This document shows positions 42,510 through 53,127 of a DNA stretch of 64,000 bases, in pieces (the stretch's first letter is position 1; each line of letters starts with the position of its first letter). The DNA is from CALZJC01 sp963781065. GTDB taxonomy: Bacteria; Acidobacteriota; Thermoanaerobaculia; Multivoradales; JAHEKO01. Below the pieces are notes generated by a model, which worked only from the letters and a program-made list of their open reading frames with translations, was not told where the DNA came from and did no database searches. Both the position numbers and the translations under genes were made by a program. The stretch lies in assembly GCA_963781065.1 (NCBI GenBank), contig CAWAET010000017.1:1-64000 (forward strand), given 5' to 3'.

Positions 42510-43106
42510 AGGCGCCTTTCCACGGGACCGACCCCCCAGGCCTTCTAGCACGAGCGCACTCGTTCGGCAACGCTCGGGGTCGATCTCCAAGGTATCGAAA
42601 ACGGTCTGAGCGGCTCGTGCACCATCGGCTTGCTGACGACATTCTGGGCGGCTCCTTGAGAAGACTGCATGCGCGCCCTGATTTTCTCTCTGAGGGGTTG
42701 AGTCAATCCGGGCCGGCGATCGTTACAAGGTTCATCTGAGGTCCTGCGAGAAGGAGGCGGACGGGCCGGCGCCAACCCCCGCGCCGGCCACGCGGCACCG
42801 ATCCCGCGACTCGGTCGCTGGACGTGCCGAAAAGCGCCATTTCTTTCGCCTCCGGTCGGAATCTTCACCGTATTTTTTCGGGGCGGTCCGCAGCCCACCG
42901 TTTTCCGTTCTCAAAAGCAGGGCACCGTCGTCACGGCAGCTTCCCAACGGCTCCGCCCAACCCCTTGGAATCAATGCGTTTAGGAGACTGCCGCCGAGGC
43001 TCTTGTGCGTTCGGCCTGCCCCGTCGGACCTGGAGCGGTCCGCCAGAACCGTCGGTATGCCTTTTGCTCTATTCCTCGACGGGATACGCGAACCGGAGGA
43101 CTGATG
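42510..43106. other. Intergenic region between divergent units
   Basis: This gap of about 600 bp separates the sigma operon from the HD-GYP group. No conserved frame is seen on either strand. It contains a short T-rich patch (GTATTTTTTCGGGG near 42870) and must hold the promoters of both units, but no consensus boxes can be named. Confidence 0.4.
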
Positions 43107-43409
43107 ATGCGCAACGGAATCGACAAGCTGGCTTTCCTGGTGGTCCTCGGCGCCGCGGTACTGGTGGCCCTGGCGGCCGCGGGAACCGGCCCCGCCTTCT
43201 CCGACGACAGCCGCACGGATCCGGCCGCAATGCACAGCGCCTCCGCGGTCCGCGCGCCTGCCGCCGAGATCGCCCCATCTGCTTCGCAGACCGAGCCCGC
43301 AGCCGAGAAGCCCGAGGACGAGGCCAAGGCCACCGACTCGGACGGCTACGAGTGGAGCGGATCGCGGCCGGCCGACCAGCGTTACCTCTGGAGCCACCGG
43401 CCCAACTAG
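43107..43409 (+). CDS. Small exported or membrane-anchored protein
   Basis: A 100-residue protein. GGAGGA lies six bases before ATG 43107 (the adjacent ATG at 43104 is too close). The N-terminus is a hydrophobic signal or anchor (KLAFLVVLGAAVLVALAAAG), and the rest is Ala/Glu/Pro-rich and probably disordered, ending GSRPADQRYLWSHRPN. No family is recognised. It precedes the first HD-GYP gene by 20 bp on the same strand, so the two may be co-transcribed. Confidence 0.6.
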   Translation: MRNGIDKLAFLVVLGAAVLVALAAAGTGPAFSDDSRTDPAAMHSASAVRAPAAEIAPSASQTEPAAEKPEDEAKATDSDGYEWSGSRPADQRYLWSHRPN

Positions 43410-43429
43410 GGCAGGGGCGTGTCCGCCAC

Positions 43430-44191
43430 GTGATCAGCTCGCTGCTCTCTCATCCACTGTCCGGGGCCGCGCGGGGCGATTTTGTCGAAGGGCCACCACC
43501 GCCGCTGATGTTCCCGGATCTCGGCATCAAGCGACTCGCGGAGGAGATCCGGCACCTCGAGACGGGTGCCGTGGACGCCTTGCACACGGTGCTCCAACTT
43601 GCGGGCTCCAAGTTGGCGGACAAGAGCGTCCGCGTCTGCGTGCTCTCGCTCAAGCTCGGCGAGCGGCTCGGCCTTTCGCCCAGCGAGATTCGCGATCTCG
43701 AGTTCTCGGCGCTGCTGCACGACATCGGCTTCCTGGGCCTGCCCGCGGAGATCTTGAGCAAGCACGGCCTGCTGACGCCCGAGGAGAGGCAGCTGCTGCG
43801 GCGCCATCCAAAACTCGGCGAGGCGGTCCTTGGCGGCATCCCCGGCTTTGAGCGTGTCGGCCGTATCGTCGGCGTTCATCACGAGAGGCCCGACGGCCTC
43901 GGCTACCCGGCCGCGCTGCGGGGCCCGGAGATCCCCATGCCGTCGAGGATCCTCTACGTCGCCGAGACCTTCCAGGCGATGATGACCGATCGCAGCTACC
44001 GCACCCGCATGCCCCTTCGCGAGGCGATCGAGCGCCTCCGGGATGGCGCCGGGTCGCGCTACGACGAGGCCGTCGTCGAGCAGCTCGGCCGCGACGCAAA
44101 CAGCTTCGAGCGGATGCTCGCAGACTGCAGTCTGCGCGTGGGTGCCGACGATCTCTGCCTTCTCGACTCGCCGCCGGAGGACGCTAGTTGA
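43430..44191 (+). CDS. HD-GYP-like protein with a degenerate HD motif
   Basis: About 253 residues from GTG 43430; ATG 43508 would give 227. The core is an HD-GYP domain, which in active members hydrolyses c-di-GMP. LEFSALLHDIGFLGLPAEIL keeps HD but has Phe where the usual HDxGK has Lys. Further on RHPKLGEAVLGGIPGF, VGVHHERPDGLGYPAAL (GYP present) and YVAETFQAMMTDRSYR all fit. The lost Lys could weaken phosphodiesterase activity. It precedes a canonical HD-GYP gene by about 100 bp, and the pair probably arose by duplication. Confidence 0.85.
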   Translation: MISSLLSHPLSGAARGDFVEGPPPPLMFPDLGIKRLAEEIRHLETGAVDALHTVLQLAGSKLADKSVRVCVLSLKLGERLGLSPSEIRDLEFSALLHDIGFLGLPAEILSKHGLLTPEERQLLRRHPKLGEAVLGGIPGFERVGRIVGVHHERPDGLGYPAALRGPEIPMPSRILYVAETFQAMMTDRSYRTRMPLREAIERLRDGAGSRYDEAVVEQLGRDANSFERMLADCSLRVGADDLCLLDSPPEDAS

Positions 44192-44196
44192 TCGAG

Positions 44197-44218
44197 CCCT
44201 GCCCCCGAAGGGGCAGGG
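44197..44218 (+). terminator. GC-rich hairpin between the two HD-GYP genes
   Basis: CCCTGCCCC pairs with GGGGCAGGG around the loop CGAA, a stable 9-bp stem five bases after the stop of the first gene. No U-tract follows, so it could terminate or merely attenuate read-through into the second HD-GYP gene. Confidence 0.55.
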
Positions 44219-44295
44219 GCGCTAGAATGAGCATTCGGGTCCGTCGACGCTAGGCCGGTGACCCAGCGACCGAGCGGTACCGCCGGGAATCGCAC

Positions 44296-45000
44296 ATGGC
44301 TTCGGATGTCCTGCAGAACCTCCGCTTCCGACCGCCGCGGCAGCGCAGCGTCAAGAAGGCGCCGCTGCCAGCCCTGCGGATCAAGCAGCTCGAGCAGGCA
44401 CTGCGTCAGACCCAGGCCGGCGCGGTCTGTGCGCTGACGCTGCTGCTTGATCTCAAGGACCTCAAGACCGGCATGCACGCCACGCGGCTCGCCGAGTGGG
44501 CGGTCCGCGTCGGGGAGGAGCTGGGTCTCGGCGAGGAGGAGTTGCGCGACATCGAGTACGCCTCGATGCTGCACGACGTCGGCAAGGTGGGGATCCCGGA
44601 CGAGATCCTGTTCAAGCCAGGCCGGCTGACCGCCGACGAGTTCGACCAGGTCAAGAAGCACCCCGAGTACGGCTGGGCGATCCTGCGCGCGGTGCCGGGC
44701 CTAGAGAGCGTCAGCCTGGTGGTCCTCCACCACCACGAGCGGATGGACGGCAAGGGCTACCCGGCCGGGCTCGAGGGCGACCAGATCCCGCTTGGCGCGC
44801 GCATCGTCTGCGTCGTCGACGCCTTCGACGCGATGCTGTCGAGCCGCAGCTATCGCAAGGGGCTGGGTATCGAGGAGGCGCTCAAGCGATTGCGCGAATC
44901 CTCGCCCGACCAGTTCGATCCGCAGATTGTGACGCCGTTCATCGAGCTGGCGGCCAGCGACTACACCGAGATCGCCAAACTGGAGGAGTCGGCGGCATGA
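44296..45000 (+). CDS. HD-GYP-domain protein (probable c-di-GMP phosphodiesterase)
   Basis: A 234-residue protein that is almost only the HD-GYP domain. The metal site is canonical: MLHDVGKVGIPDEIL with HD at 93-94, KKHPEYGWAILRAVPGLE, LHHHERMDGKGYPAGLEG with GYP at 154-156, and VDAFDAMLSSRSYRKG. No receiver or membrane domain precedes it, so it lacks an obvious input and may be controlled by partners or expression. The first 40 residues are basic and helical. Likely targets of the c-di-GMP it controls are the PilZ proteins at 31.9 and 57.5 kb. Confidence 0.92.
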   Translation: MASDVLQNLRFRPPRQRSVKKAPLPALRIKQLEQALRQTQAGAVCALTLLLDLKDLKTGMHATRLAEWAVRVGEELGLGEEELRDIEYASMLHDVGKVGIPDEILFKPGRLTADEFDQVKKHPEYGWAILRAVPGLESVSLVVLHHHERMDGKGYPAGLEGDQIPLGARIVCVVDAFDAMLSSRSYRKGLGIEEALKRLRESSPDQFDPQIVTPFIELAASDYTEIAKLEESAA

Positions 45001-45098
45001 GGCCGGCCGACCGCACCCCGTAAAGCTCCCCGGACGCCTCGCGCCGTTCAGCCACCGCCGAGGGACGCAAATCGCATGGCTCGCCGGCGCGGCCGCGA

Positions 45099-45761
45099 TC
45101 AAGCCTCATCGCGCATCCAGGCCGTCGCCAGCGAGTCCGCGTACTCGTTCCACCGATCGCCCGAGTGGGCCGCGATCCAGACCAGCTTGCACTTCGGATG
45201 GGCCCGGTAGAGGGCCAGCAGGGGCTTTACAAGATCCAGGTTCTTGAGCGGCTCGCCCTTGCGCTTCCAGCCCTTGCGCTCCCAGCCGGGCGCCCACTTG
45301 GTGATGGTGTCGATGCACAGGCGGCTGTCGGAGTGGACGGTGACGCGAGCATCCTCCGGTAGGGCCCTGTAGGCCTCGATCAGCGCCGTCAACTCCATCC
45401 GGTTGTTGGTGGTGTGATTCTCGTGGCCGTGACCCTGGGAGAGGATCTCGCCGCCTTGGACCCAGACCATGCCCCAGCCGCCGGGGCCCGGGTTCGGGCT
45501 GGCGCTGCCATCGGTGAAGACTCCGCTATCCGGGCCGGCGTCGTACTTCGCCAGCACTTCCGCCAGGGTCAGGTTCTCCTCGCTGCGGGTGGGGGTGCGC
45601 TTGGTGCTGCGTCGGGGCCTCTCGGCACCCGAGGCCGAGGCCCGCGTCTTGTTCGGCGAGTGCCGGCGGCAGTACTTCGGCGTCCAGCCGGGGTACTTTT
45701 CGAGAGCCGGTTGCGGCACCTCGAACTCGGCCTCGCAGACGCTGCAGCGGAATCTCGGCAC
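45099..45761 (-). CDS. rnhA: Ribonuclease HI with N-terminal zinc-finger-like extension
   Basis: RNase HI cuts the RNA strand of RNA-DNA hybrids. The C-terminal domain (about residues 75-220) carries the catalytic acids: Asp 84 in VFTDGSASPNPG, Glu 123 in TTNNRMELTAL, Asp 145 in VHSDSRLCI and Asp 209 in GDRWNEYADSLA. The basic protrusion (WKRKGEPLKN) is present. The first 40 residues hold C6, C9 and C31 plus H34 (RCSVCEAEF, KYCRRH), a small probable zinc-binding module not found in the standard enzyme. It starts at GTG 45761, 6 bp after a truncated SDR reading frame. Confidence 0.93.
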   Translation of the reverse strand: MPRFRCSVCEAEFEVPQPALEKYPGWTPKYCRRHSPNKTRASASGAERPRRSTKRTPTRSEENLTLAEVLAKYDAGPDSGVFTDGSASPNPGPGGWGMVWVQGGEILSQGHGHENHTTNNRMELTALIEAYRALPEDARVTVHSDSRLCIDTITKWAPGWERKGWKRKGEPLKNLDLVKPLLALYRAHPKCKLVWIAAHSGDRWNEYADSLATAWMRDEA

Positions 45762-45767
45762 GGCGGC

Positions 45768-45893
45768 TCAGGCTCCGGGCACGGTCAGGGCGCGGCCGGC
45801 AACCCTCCAGCCTGCGGCGGCGAAGCCCCGCGCTAGGGCCCGGCCGAGCCCACGACTCACCCCGGTGACGACGACGAACCCGGCCTCGCTCAT
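45768..45893 (-). pseudogene. Truncated short-chain dehydrogenase (41 codons)
   Basis: The frame from ATG 45893 reads MSEAGFVVVTGVSRGLGRA followed by LARGFAAAGWRVAG, an exact SDR N-terminus with the TGxxxGxG cofactor loop. It then ends with RALTVPGA and a stop. A working SDR needs about 240 residues, so this is a fragment left by deletion. It ends 6 bp before rnhA, and its promoter or ribosome site may now serve that gene. Confidence 0.65.
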
Positions 45894-45905
45894 GCCGCCT
45901 CCGGC

Positions 45906-46826
45906 CTACCAGCTGCTCGACGCGCCGCCGCCGCCGAAGCTGCCGCCGCCGCCTGAGAAGCCGCCCGAAAAGCCGCCGCCGCCGCTGCTCCAGCCGCCGC
46001 CGCTACCAAAGGTGGTCAGCGTGGGGTAGGTCGCGAGAAACCGCTTGCCGGCGCCGGTCTTGCCAAGCAGGAGCTTGACGATCGGGCAGCCGACAAACCA
46101 GGCGAGGCCGCAGACCGCGCCCGCCCAGGGGTGGATCACCATCGGAAAGGCGCCCCAGAACGGCGTCAGGAAGAGCCACAGGAACCAGCTCTGACAGCCG
46201 CTGCCAAACAGCGCCGCCATGCTGAACGAGCCCACCACCAAGAGAAAGATGCCGATGAACAAGACCTTGAACAGAAGCGGCGCATCGGAGATGTCGCTCG
46301 CCGGCGAGGCCAGCGTGTCGGGCGGGATGACGTCTTCGCCCCGGAGCGTGCCGATGACCGCGTCGACGCCGGCCTCGATGCCGCCGCCGAAGTCGCCGCC
46401 GCGGAAGGCCGGCCGCACGATGTTGTTGAGGATGCGGCCGCTCTGGGCGTCGGTCAGCTGTCCCTCGAGTCCGTAGCCCACCTCGAGGCGCATCTTGCGA
46501 TCGTCGCGGGCGACGAGCAGCAGCAGGCCGTCGTCCTGCTCGGCGCGGCCCAGCTTCCAGGTCTCGGCCACCCGCAGCGAGTACTCCTCGAGCGCCTCAC
46601 CGTCGAGGCTGGCAATCGTCAGCACGGCCATCTGGGCGCCGGTGGCCTCCTCGAGCCTGGTCAGTTTGTCCTCGATCCGCTGCTCGACCTCCGGCGGGAT
46701 CATCTCGGCGGTGTCGTTGACCCGGCCGGCCAGGAACGGCACCTCGCGGGCCGCCGCCGCGGGCGCCAGCAGGAGGCAGAGCGCCGCGGCCGCTGCCGGC
46801 AGCCGGAACCGCGCCGCCCGGCTCAC
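45906..46826 (-). CDS. TPM-domain membrane protein (YgcG-like)
   Basis: A 306-residue protein with signal peptide (FRLPAAAAALCLLLAPAAAA), a TPM domain facing the periplasm (GRVNDTAEMIPPEVEQRIED, VGYGLEGQLTDAQSGRILNN), then membrane helices (LLFKVLFIGIFLLVVGSFSM, FLWLFLTPFWGAFPMVI) and a Gly/Ser-rich tail ending GGGGASSSW. This order is typical of YgcG-type proteins. TPM domains have been linked to photosystem II repair and to phosphatase activity in plants; in most bacteria the role is unknown. Its ATG overlaps the stop of the next TPM gene, so the two are a coupled pair. Confidence 0.9.
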   Translation of the reverse strand: MSRAARFRLPAAAAALCLLLAPAAAAREVPFLAGRVNDTAEMIPPEVEQRIEDKLTRLEEATGAQMAVLTIASLDGEALEEYSLRVAETWKLGRAEQDDGLLLLVARDDRKMRLEVGYGLEGQLTDAQSGRILNNIVRPAFRGGDFGGGIEAGVDAVIGTLRGEDVIPPDTLASPASDISDAPLLFKVLFIGIFLLVVGSFSMAALFGSGCQSWFLWLFLTPFWGAFPMVIHPWAGAVCGLAWFVGCPIVKLLLGKTGAGKRFLATYPTLTTFGSGGGWSSGGGGFSGGFSGGGGSFGGGGASSSW

Positions 46827-47476
46827 CGGTCCCGCCTCCGCAGATCGTCGCGCAGCTCGTTGCGATCGTCCGGCTGGATCTCGACGCCGCTCCGGGCCAG
46901 CAGCCTGCCGCAGGCCCCGATGCCCTCCACCAATGCCTCACCCGGGCGGCCGCCGCGGATGCCCAAAGCGAGCGCCGAGGTGATCGTTTTCCACTCCTCC
47001 TCACCCACCTTGGCGTTGATGCCGGCGTCGCCCAGAACCACCACCCGGCGCTCGAATAGCGACAGGAAGAGCAGGATGCCGGTCCGGTCGTCGGTGCTGA
47101 AGACCTCCTCATCGAGAAAGGCGACCGCGGCCCGCCGGCGCACCCGGCGCTCGAGCACGTCGCGGGGAACGAGGCCGCGCTTCACTGCCGGAACCAGGGC
47201 GGCGAGCAGGAATCCCAGGGCGCCGCCGGCGGCCGCCGGCAGACCGAGCCAGAGGACCCCGCCGCCCCAGAGGCCGGCGCTGGCGTGCCCGATCGCCGCC
47301 AGCAGCGCGGCGCCCATGGCTCCCAGGGCTGCGGCCTTCCAGAGGGCGCCCTCGTAGGCGTCACTGGCGTCGACCACATAGGGCACGATCTCGCCGGCGG
47401 TGGTGCCCTCGGCCGCGGCCACGGCGGCGCGAACGGCTTTCAGATCCCCTTCGCTGAACAGTGGTTTGGCCGCCAT
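46823..47476 (-). CDS. TPM-domain membrane protein, partner gene
   Basis: A 217-residue protein from ATG 47476, preceded by GGAGGT. The N-terminal half is FSEGDLKAVRAAVAAAEGTTAGEIVPYVVD, followed by two membrane helices (ALGAMGAALLAAIGHASAG; VLWLGLPAAAGGALGFLLAAL) and a C-terminal TPM-like part (RTGILLFLSLFERRVVVLGDAGINAKV). It resembles the YgcG partner that lacks a signal peptide. The stop overlaps the following ATG (ATGA), so the two proteins probably work as a complex. Confidence 0.88.
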   Translation of the reverse strand: MAAKPLFSEGDLKAVRAAVAAAEGTTAGEIVPYVVDASDAYEGALWKAAALGAMGAALLAAIGHASAGLWGGGVLWLGLPAAAGGALGFLLAALVPAVKRGLVPRDVLERRVRRRAAVAFLDEEVFSTDDRTGILLFLSLFERRVVVLGDAGINAKVGEEEWKTITSALALGIRGGRPGEALVEGIGACGRLLARSGVEIQPDDRNELRDDLRRRDR

Positions 47477-47588
47477 CTCGTATCTGACCTCCGCGAGCGG
47501 ATTGTATGGCAGCGGCACCGACGTTGAAGCAGGATCGAAGCCGCGGTGATAGAACAGCGGGGCCATTCTCGACCGCTGGGAGATCCGC

Positions 47589-49264
<1,676 letters not shown>

Positions 49265-49268
<4 letters not shown>

Positions 49269-49699
49269 TCGAGCTCCACTCCCCCGACAGCGAAGGCGAG
49301 CTGCTCTTTCTCAAGAGCCTCCTGGACGAGGCGGGCCTTCCCTACTACGTCCACAACGAGCGCTTCGGCTCGCTCATGGCCGGCCCGCAGATCGCCCACT
49401 ACAACCGCAAGGCGATCTGGGTGCACGAGGGCGACCGCGAGGAGGCGGCGGCGCTGATCGGCGACTTCCTCGAGCGCACCGGGGTGCGCGAGCCCCCCGC
49501 CGGGCGGCGTGAGTACACGCTGCGCGAGAAGCTACGGATGGTGGGCGAGTTCCTGGTCTTCGGCTGGTTCCTGCCCGGCAGAAGACCACGGCGCGGACCC
49601 GAGTTGACGTTGGTCAAGGGGTTCCGGACCGGCGCCGACGAAGCGGACGGAGAGCGCGGCGCGACGGACTCTCCGCCGCCCCCGTCCGAGCCACGCTGA
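49265..49699 (+). CDS. DUF2007-domain protein
   Basis: A 144-residue protein starting at the GTG that overlaps the amidohydrolase stop. Residues 1-70 match DUF2007, a small alpha/beta domain: IELHSPDSEGELLFLKSLLDEAGLPYYVHN and IWVHEGDREEAAALIGDFL. The rest is basic and Pro-rich and has no known domain. Some family members are described as putative signal-transducing or PII-like; no function is proven. Confidence 0.82.
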
Positions 49700-49736
49700 C
49701 CGCAAAGGGGCGATCCGCCTATACTCCCAGCACCAG

Positions 49737-50771
49737 ATGGAGGGCAGGAGCGCACCTACTCCCCGAGTCGACGTTCTCGTCGCCGTCTTCGACGAGGCCG
49801 CGACGATCGCCGGCAAGATCGCCGACCTCGAGGCGCTCGATTACTCGCCAGACCGTCTGCGCTTCCTGATCGTCGACGGCGGCTCGACCGACGGTACTGC
49901 GGCCCAGGTCGCCGCCTGGGCGGCCAGGGACCCACGCGTCGACTGGTTGGCGATCGACGTTGCCGACAAGGCCGCGCAACTCAACGCCGCGCTCGATCGG
50001 AGCACCGCCGACTGGGTCCTGGTCACCGACGCCGACGCCCGGATGCCTGCGGGCACGCTGCTGGCGATGATCGAGCAGACGCGCAAGCGGCCCGGCGTCG
50101 CCGTCGTCGGAGCCCTGGCCTCGACTCCGGGTCACGAGATCGAGCGGCTCCACTGGCGGCTATCGAACTGGATTCGCCGTCGCGAGAGTCGTTTCGGCAC
50201 CACCGGCCTGGTGGTCGCGACCTGCTACCTGTTCCGTCGCGGGCTGATCGACCGGTTCCCCGATGACTGTGCCGCAGACGACGTCCACGTCGCCTGCCGG
50301 GCGGCGGCGACGGGCGCGCGTGTCGGGCTGGCGGAGGTGACGGTGGTCGAGATCCGCTCGCCCTCCTCCGGCTGGGGTGTTCTCCGGCACAAGGTGCGGC
50401 GCACCCGCGGCTATCTGCGGGAGGTTCTGCGGTTCCTACCCGCTCTGAGCCGGATGCCGTGGGCGAGTCGGGCCATCTTCGGCTGGCGGGCGCTGGCGCT
50501 GTTCGGCATCCCGGTCCTTACGGCGGCCGCGCTCCTCGCTCTCGGCCTGATGGCACGGAGTGCGACGGTGCCGGACGGGCCGGCCGTGATGACCACGGCG
50601 TCACTTGGTGCCGTGTTCGGCGGTCTGTGGGCCCTGAAGTGGAGGCGGACTGGCCGGAGATCGATGATCGTGCTCTACCCCGCCCTGACCCTGTGCATCC
50701 TGTCGCTGGCACTGCTCTCCTACCCGTTCAGCCGCAAGACCGCCAAGCTCGATCGGATCGGCTCCCCGTGA
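49737..50771 (+). CDS. Glycosyltransferase family 2 with C-terminal membrane helices
   Basis: A 344-residue GT-A-type transferase. The N-terminus has VDVLVAVFDEAATIAGKIADLEA, the nucleotide-sugar part IVDGGSTDGTAAQ, and the metal-binding DxD as TDADARMPAG. Later come ADDVHVACRAAATGARVGLAE and three hydrophobic segments (LALFGIPVLTAAALLALGLM, VMTTASLGAVFGGLWAL, ALTLCILSLALLSYPF), so it is membrane-anchored. Its stop overlaps the radical SAM start (GTGA). The lipid- or peptide-linked acceptor is unknown. Confidence 0.9.
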   Translation: MEGRSAPTPRVDVLVAVFDEAATIAGKIADLEALDYSPDRLRFLIVDGGSTDGTAAQVAAWAARDPRVDWLAIDVADKAAQLNAALDRSTADWVLVTDADARMPAGTLLAMIEQTRKRPGVAVVGALASTPGHEIERLHWRLSNWIRRRESRFGTTGLVVATCYLFRRGLIDRFPDDCAADDVHVACRAAATGARVGLAEVTVVEIRSPSSGWGVLRHKVRRTRGYLREVLRFLPALSRMPWASRAIFGWRALALFGIPVLTAAALLALGLMARSATVPDGPAVMTTASLGAVFGGLWALKWRRTGRRSMIVLYPALTLCILSLALLSYPFSRKTAKLDRIGSP

Positions 50772-51766
50772 GACGGGCAGCCGGGCTGGCCGCCCATTAC
50801 CTGCGCCATCGATTCCGGCCGCACCACCCGTTCGAGGTGCAGGCCGTGCTGCTCAACCAGTGCAACCTCCGCTGCAGCTACTGCCGTTGCCCTGAGATGA
50901 TCGTTCCCCAGATGTCGACCGAAGATTGGTGCGAGATTTTCGAGAAGCTGGTCGCGGTGGGCACGCTGCGGATCAAGTTCCAGGGGGGCGAGCCGACGCT
51001 GCGAGCCGACTTCCGAACGCTCTCGGAGGCTGCACGCACCGCCGGCCTGGTGACCGCGGTGGTGACCAACGGCTCTGCCATCGCTGCCCGCCCCTCGTTG
51101 CTCGACTCTCTGGACGAGGTGGTGGTGAGCCTGGACGCCTTCAAGCCCGAGCAGCACGATCGCTTCCGGGGTGCCGGCTCGCACGCCGCGGCGCTTACGG
51201 CCCTGCGCCACGCCCGCCAGCGCGGCGTGCGGGCCTACGTCAACATGGTCGTTCACCGCGAGACGCTGGCCGAGTTGGAGCCGATGCTGGAGCTCTGCGA
51301 GGAGAACGGCTTCGGGCTCAACGCCCAGGCCGTGATGTTCGGTCACGACTACCAGGACTCGAACGCCGAGGGGCTTCGCCTGCCCCAGGAAGTCGAAAGC
51401 AAGATGCACCGCAAGCTGGCCGAGTGGCGGCGTGCCGGGAGGCCGATCATGTTCTCGGCAGGGTCCTACGAGCGCACCGCCCGCTGGCCGGACTATCGCA
51501 CCTCTACTGTCCGCAGCGACGGCCCGTCGTCCTGTATGGCCGGTCGGTTCTACATCCACATCGAGCCCAACGGCGACGTCCATCCATGCGGAATGCACGT
51601 TGGCAGGTTCGAGCCCGCCAACATCCTGCGCGACGGATTCGAGGCGGCCCTGGACCGCGCGCGCGTGCACGACTGCGGCGACTGCTCGCTTGCCTACCTC
51701 AACGAGCGCAAGGCTACCTTTGCGCTCCGGCCTTCGGCGCTGGTCCAGATCCTCCGCCGTGGGTGA
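50768..51766 (+). CDS. Radical SAM protein with SPASM-like C-terminus
   Basis: A 332-residue radical SAM enzyme from GTG 50768. The 4Fe-4S motif is C32-x3-C36-x2-C39 in LLNQCNLRCSYCRC. The SAM-binding GGEP is in IKFQGGEPTLRADF. The C-terminal part has SCMAGRFYIHIEPNGDVHPCGMHVG and DCGDCSLAYLNERK, a Cys-rich SPASM-like domain that would hold an auxiliary cluster. SPASM proteins usually modify ribosomal peptides or act as maturases, so its setting between two glycosyltransferase-like genes is unusual. No precursor peptide is seen nearby. It overlaps both neighbours (4 and 8 bp). Confidence 0.92.
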   Translation: MRRAAGLAAHYLRHRFRPHHPFEVQAVLLNQCNLRCSYCRCPEMIVPQMSTEDWCEIFEKLVAVGTLRIKFQGGEPTLRADFRTLSEAARTAGLVTAVVTNGSAIAARPSLLDSLDEVVVSLDAFKPEQHDRFRGAGSHAAALTALRHARQRGVRAYVNMVVHRETLAELEPMLELCEENGFGLNAQAVMFGHDYQDSNAEGLRLPQEVESKMHRKLAEWRRAGRPIMFSAGSYERTARWPDYRTSTVRSDGPSSCMAGRFYIHIEPNGDVHPCGMHVGRFEPANILRDGFEAALDRARVHDCGDCSLAYLNERKATFALRPSALVQILRRG

Positions 51767-53127
51767 GCTGCCAGCCGCAGGCGCCGCGAGCAAGCTGCCG
51801 AAGGCGCTCGTCCTGGCGCTGACGATCACTCTGCTGGCAAGGGCCCTGCTACCGATTACCGCCTATCTGGTCCGCCAGGACCCGGCGGCGTTTCTCGTTC
51901 CCGACAGCCACGAGTACCTGGCGCTGGCAGAGTCGCTTGCGACATCCGGCAGCTACCGGACCGATGGCGCGCCCGAGCTGAGGCGAGTGCCGGGCTTCCC
52001 CGCCCTGGTCGCTCTGGGCGTCCGGACCGGCCATCCCGTCGCGGTGACGCTGGCCCTGCAGCTGCTGCTTGGAGCGGCGACGGTGCTTCTCTGCTACGCC
52101 CTGACCCGAGAGCTCGCCGGCGCGCGGGCTGGCGCGGCAGCGGCGCTGCTGTTCGCGGCGGCAGCCGAGCTCTGGGTCTGGAACTCCTATGTGCTGTCCG
52201 AGACGCTGTTCGTCTTTCTCGTCGCAGCGATGTTGTGGAGCGCGCTCCGCTACGAGCGGTCGGCCCAGCCGGGCTTCCTGCTGCTGGCCGTGGCTCTGGG
52301 CTGCGCCAGCGCCTATGTGCGGCTCGTCGGCTACGTGCTGCCGTTCTTGATCGTGTTCTGGTTCGCGCTGCGCTGGCGATCGAGACACCACCTCGGACGC
52401 GTGGTGGTCGCCTTTGCTTTGGCCGTCGCCCTGCTGGGTGTCTGGCACCTGCGCAACGGGCTCGTGGCCGGCTACTGGGGCTTCTCCTCCCAGTTCGAGC
52501 GGGCGCTCTACTACCTTGGGGGAAGCGCGGCGGGGACCGGTGACAACCAGGCCTCATACCTCGAGGCGCGCCGGCACCTCGAGGAGAGCCTCAACGGCGG
52601 CGAGCCGCAGACGCCGGACGACGCCGCATCGATCTCGAAGATGCGCTCGCGAGGCCTTGCCTCGATCCGCGAGAAGCCCTGTGGCGTTCGCGGCCAGCTA
52701 CGGCATCGGAGTCGCGGCGGTCCTCGGCCACCCGGGCACCGCCTACGCCTTTCGGCTGTTCGAGAGCGACCCGCCCCCGGATCGATACGGCAGGTCGGGA
52801 CTCTTCGAGCTCAACCGGGGACGATGGCGAACCGCCTGGCGGTTCCTGGTCGCCAGGGGACCGCTCTTCTGGCTGCTCGCCTTTCTCCAAACGGTGCAGC
52901 TGGCCGTCTACTACACGCTCGGCATCGTTGCGCTGCGGCGGGCGGGCGCGAACCGCGCCCTCGCCCTGGTTGCCCTGGTCGCGCTCTGCCTGCTGCTGCT
53001 CTCCGGCGGTGAGCACGGCAGCGCCCGTTACCGGGCGCCGTTGCTGCCCTCGGTCTGCGTCCTGGCGGGAGTCGGCGTGGCGCGCATCGCCAAAGATCGC
53101 CGTCTCCTGACTGAGCGGGCAGGCTAG
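51759..53127 (+). CDS. GT39/ArnT-like membrane glycosyltransferase, apparently frameshifted
   Basis: A polytopic membrane protein of about 455 residues once a frame change is allowed. It starts at GTG 51759 inside the end of the radical SAM gene. The first loop DPAAFLVPDSHEYLALAESL carries the acidic pair typical of dolichyl-phosphate-mannose transferase relatives, followed by many helices (VTLALQLLLGAATVLLCYAL, FLVAAMLWSAL, VVVAFALAVALLGVWHLRNG). At about 52680 the frame changes: IREKP ends in one frame and VAFAASYGIGVAAVL continues in the next. Deleting the T at 52680 repairs it. The final part (LAFLQTVQLAVYYTLGIVAL) ends at TAG 53127, within the next repeat. A sequencing error or recent loss of function are both possible. 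Confidence 0.75.

Noticed and set aside
42824..43429. N-terminal extension of the first HD-GYP protein in the same open frame
   Set aside because: It overlaps the small exported protein in another frame, which has a good ribosome site and signal peptide. The extension shows no domain.
43406..44099. Reverse-strand frames opposite the first HD-GYP gene
   Set aside because: They have no domain, and the opposite strand carries a clear HD-GYP pattern.
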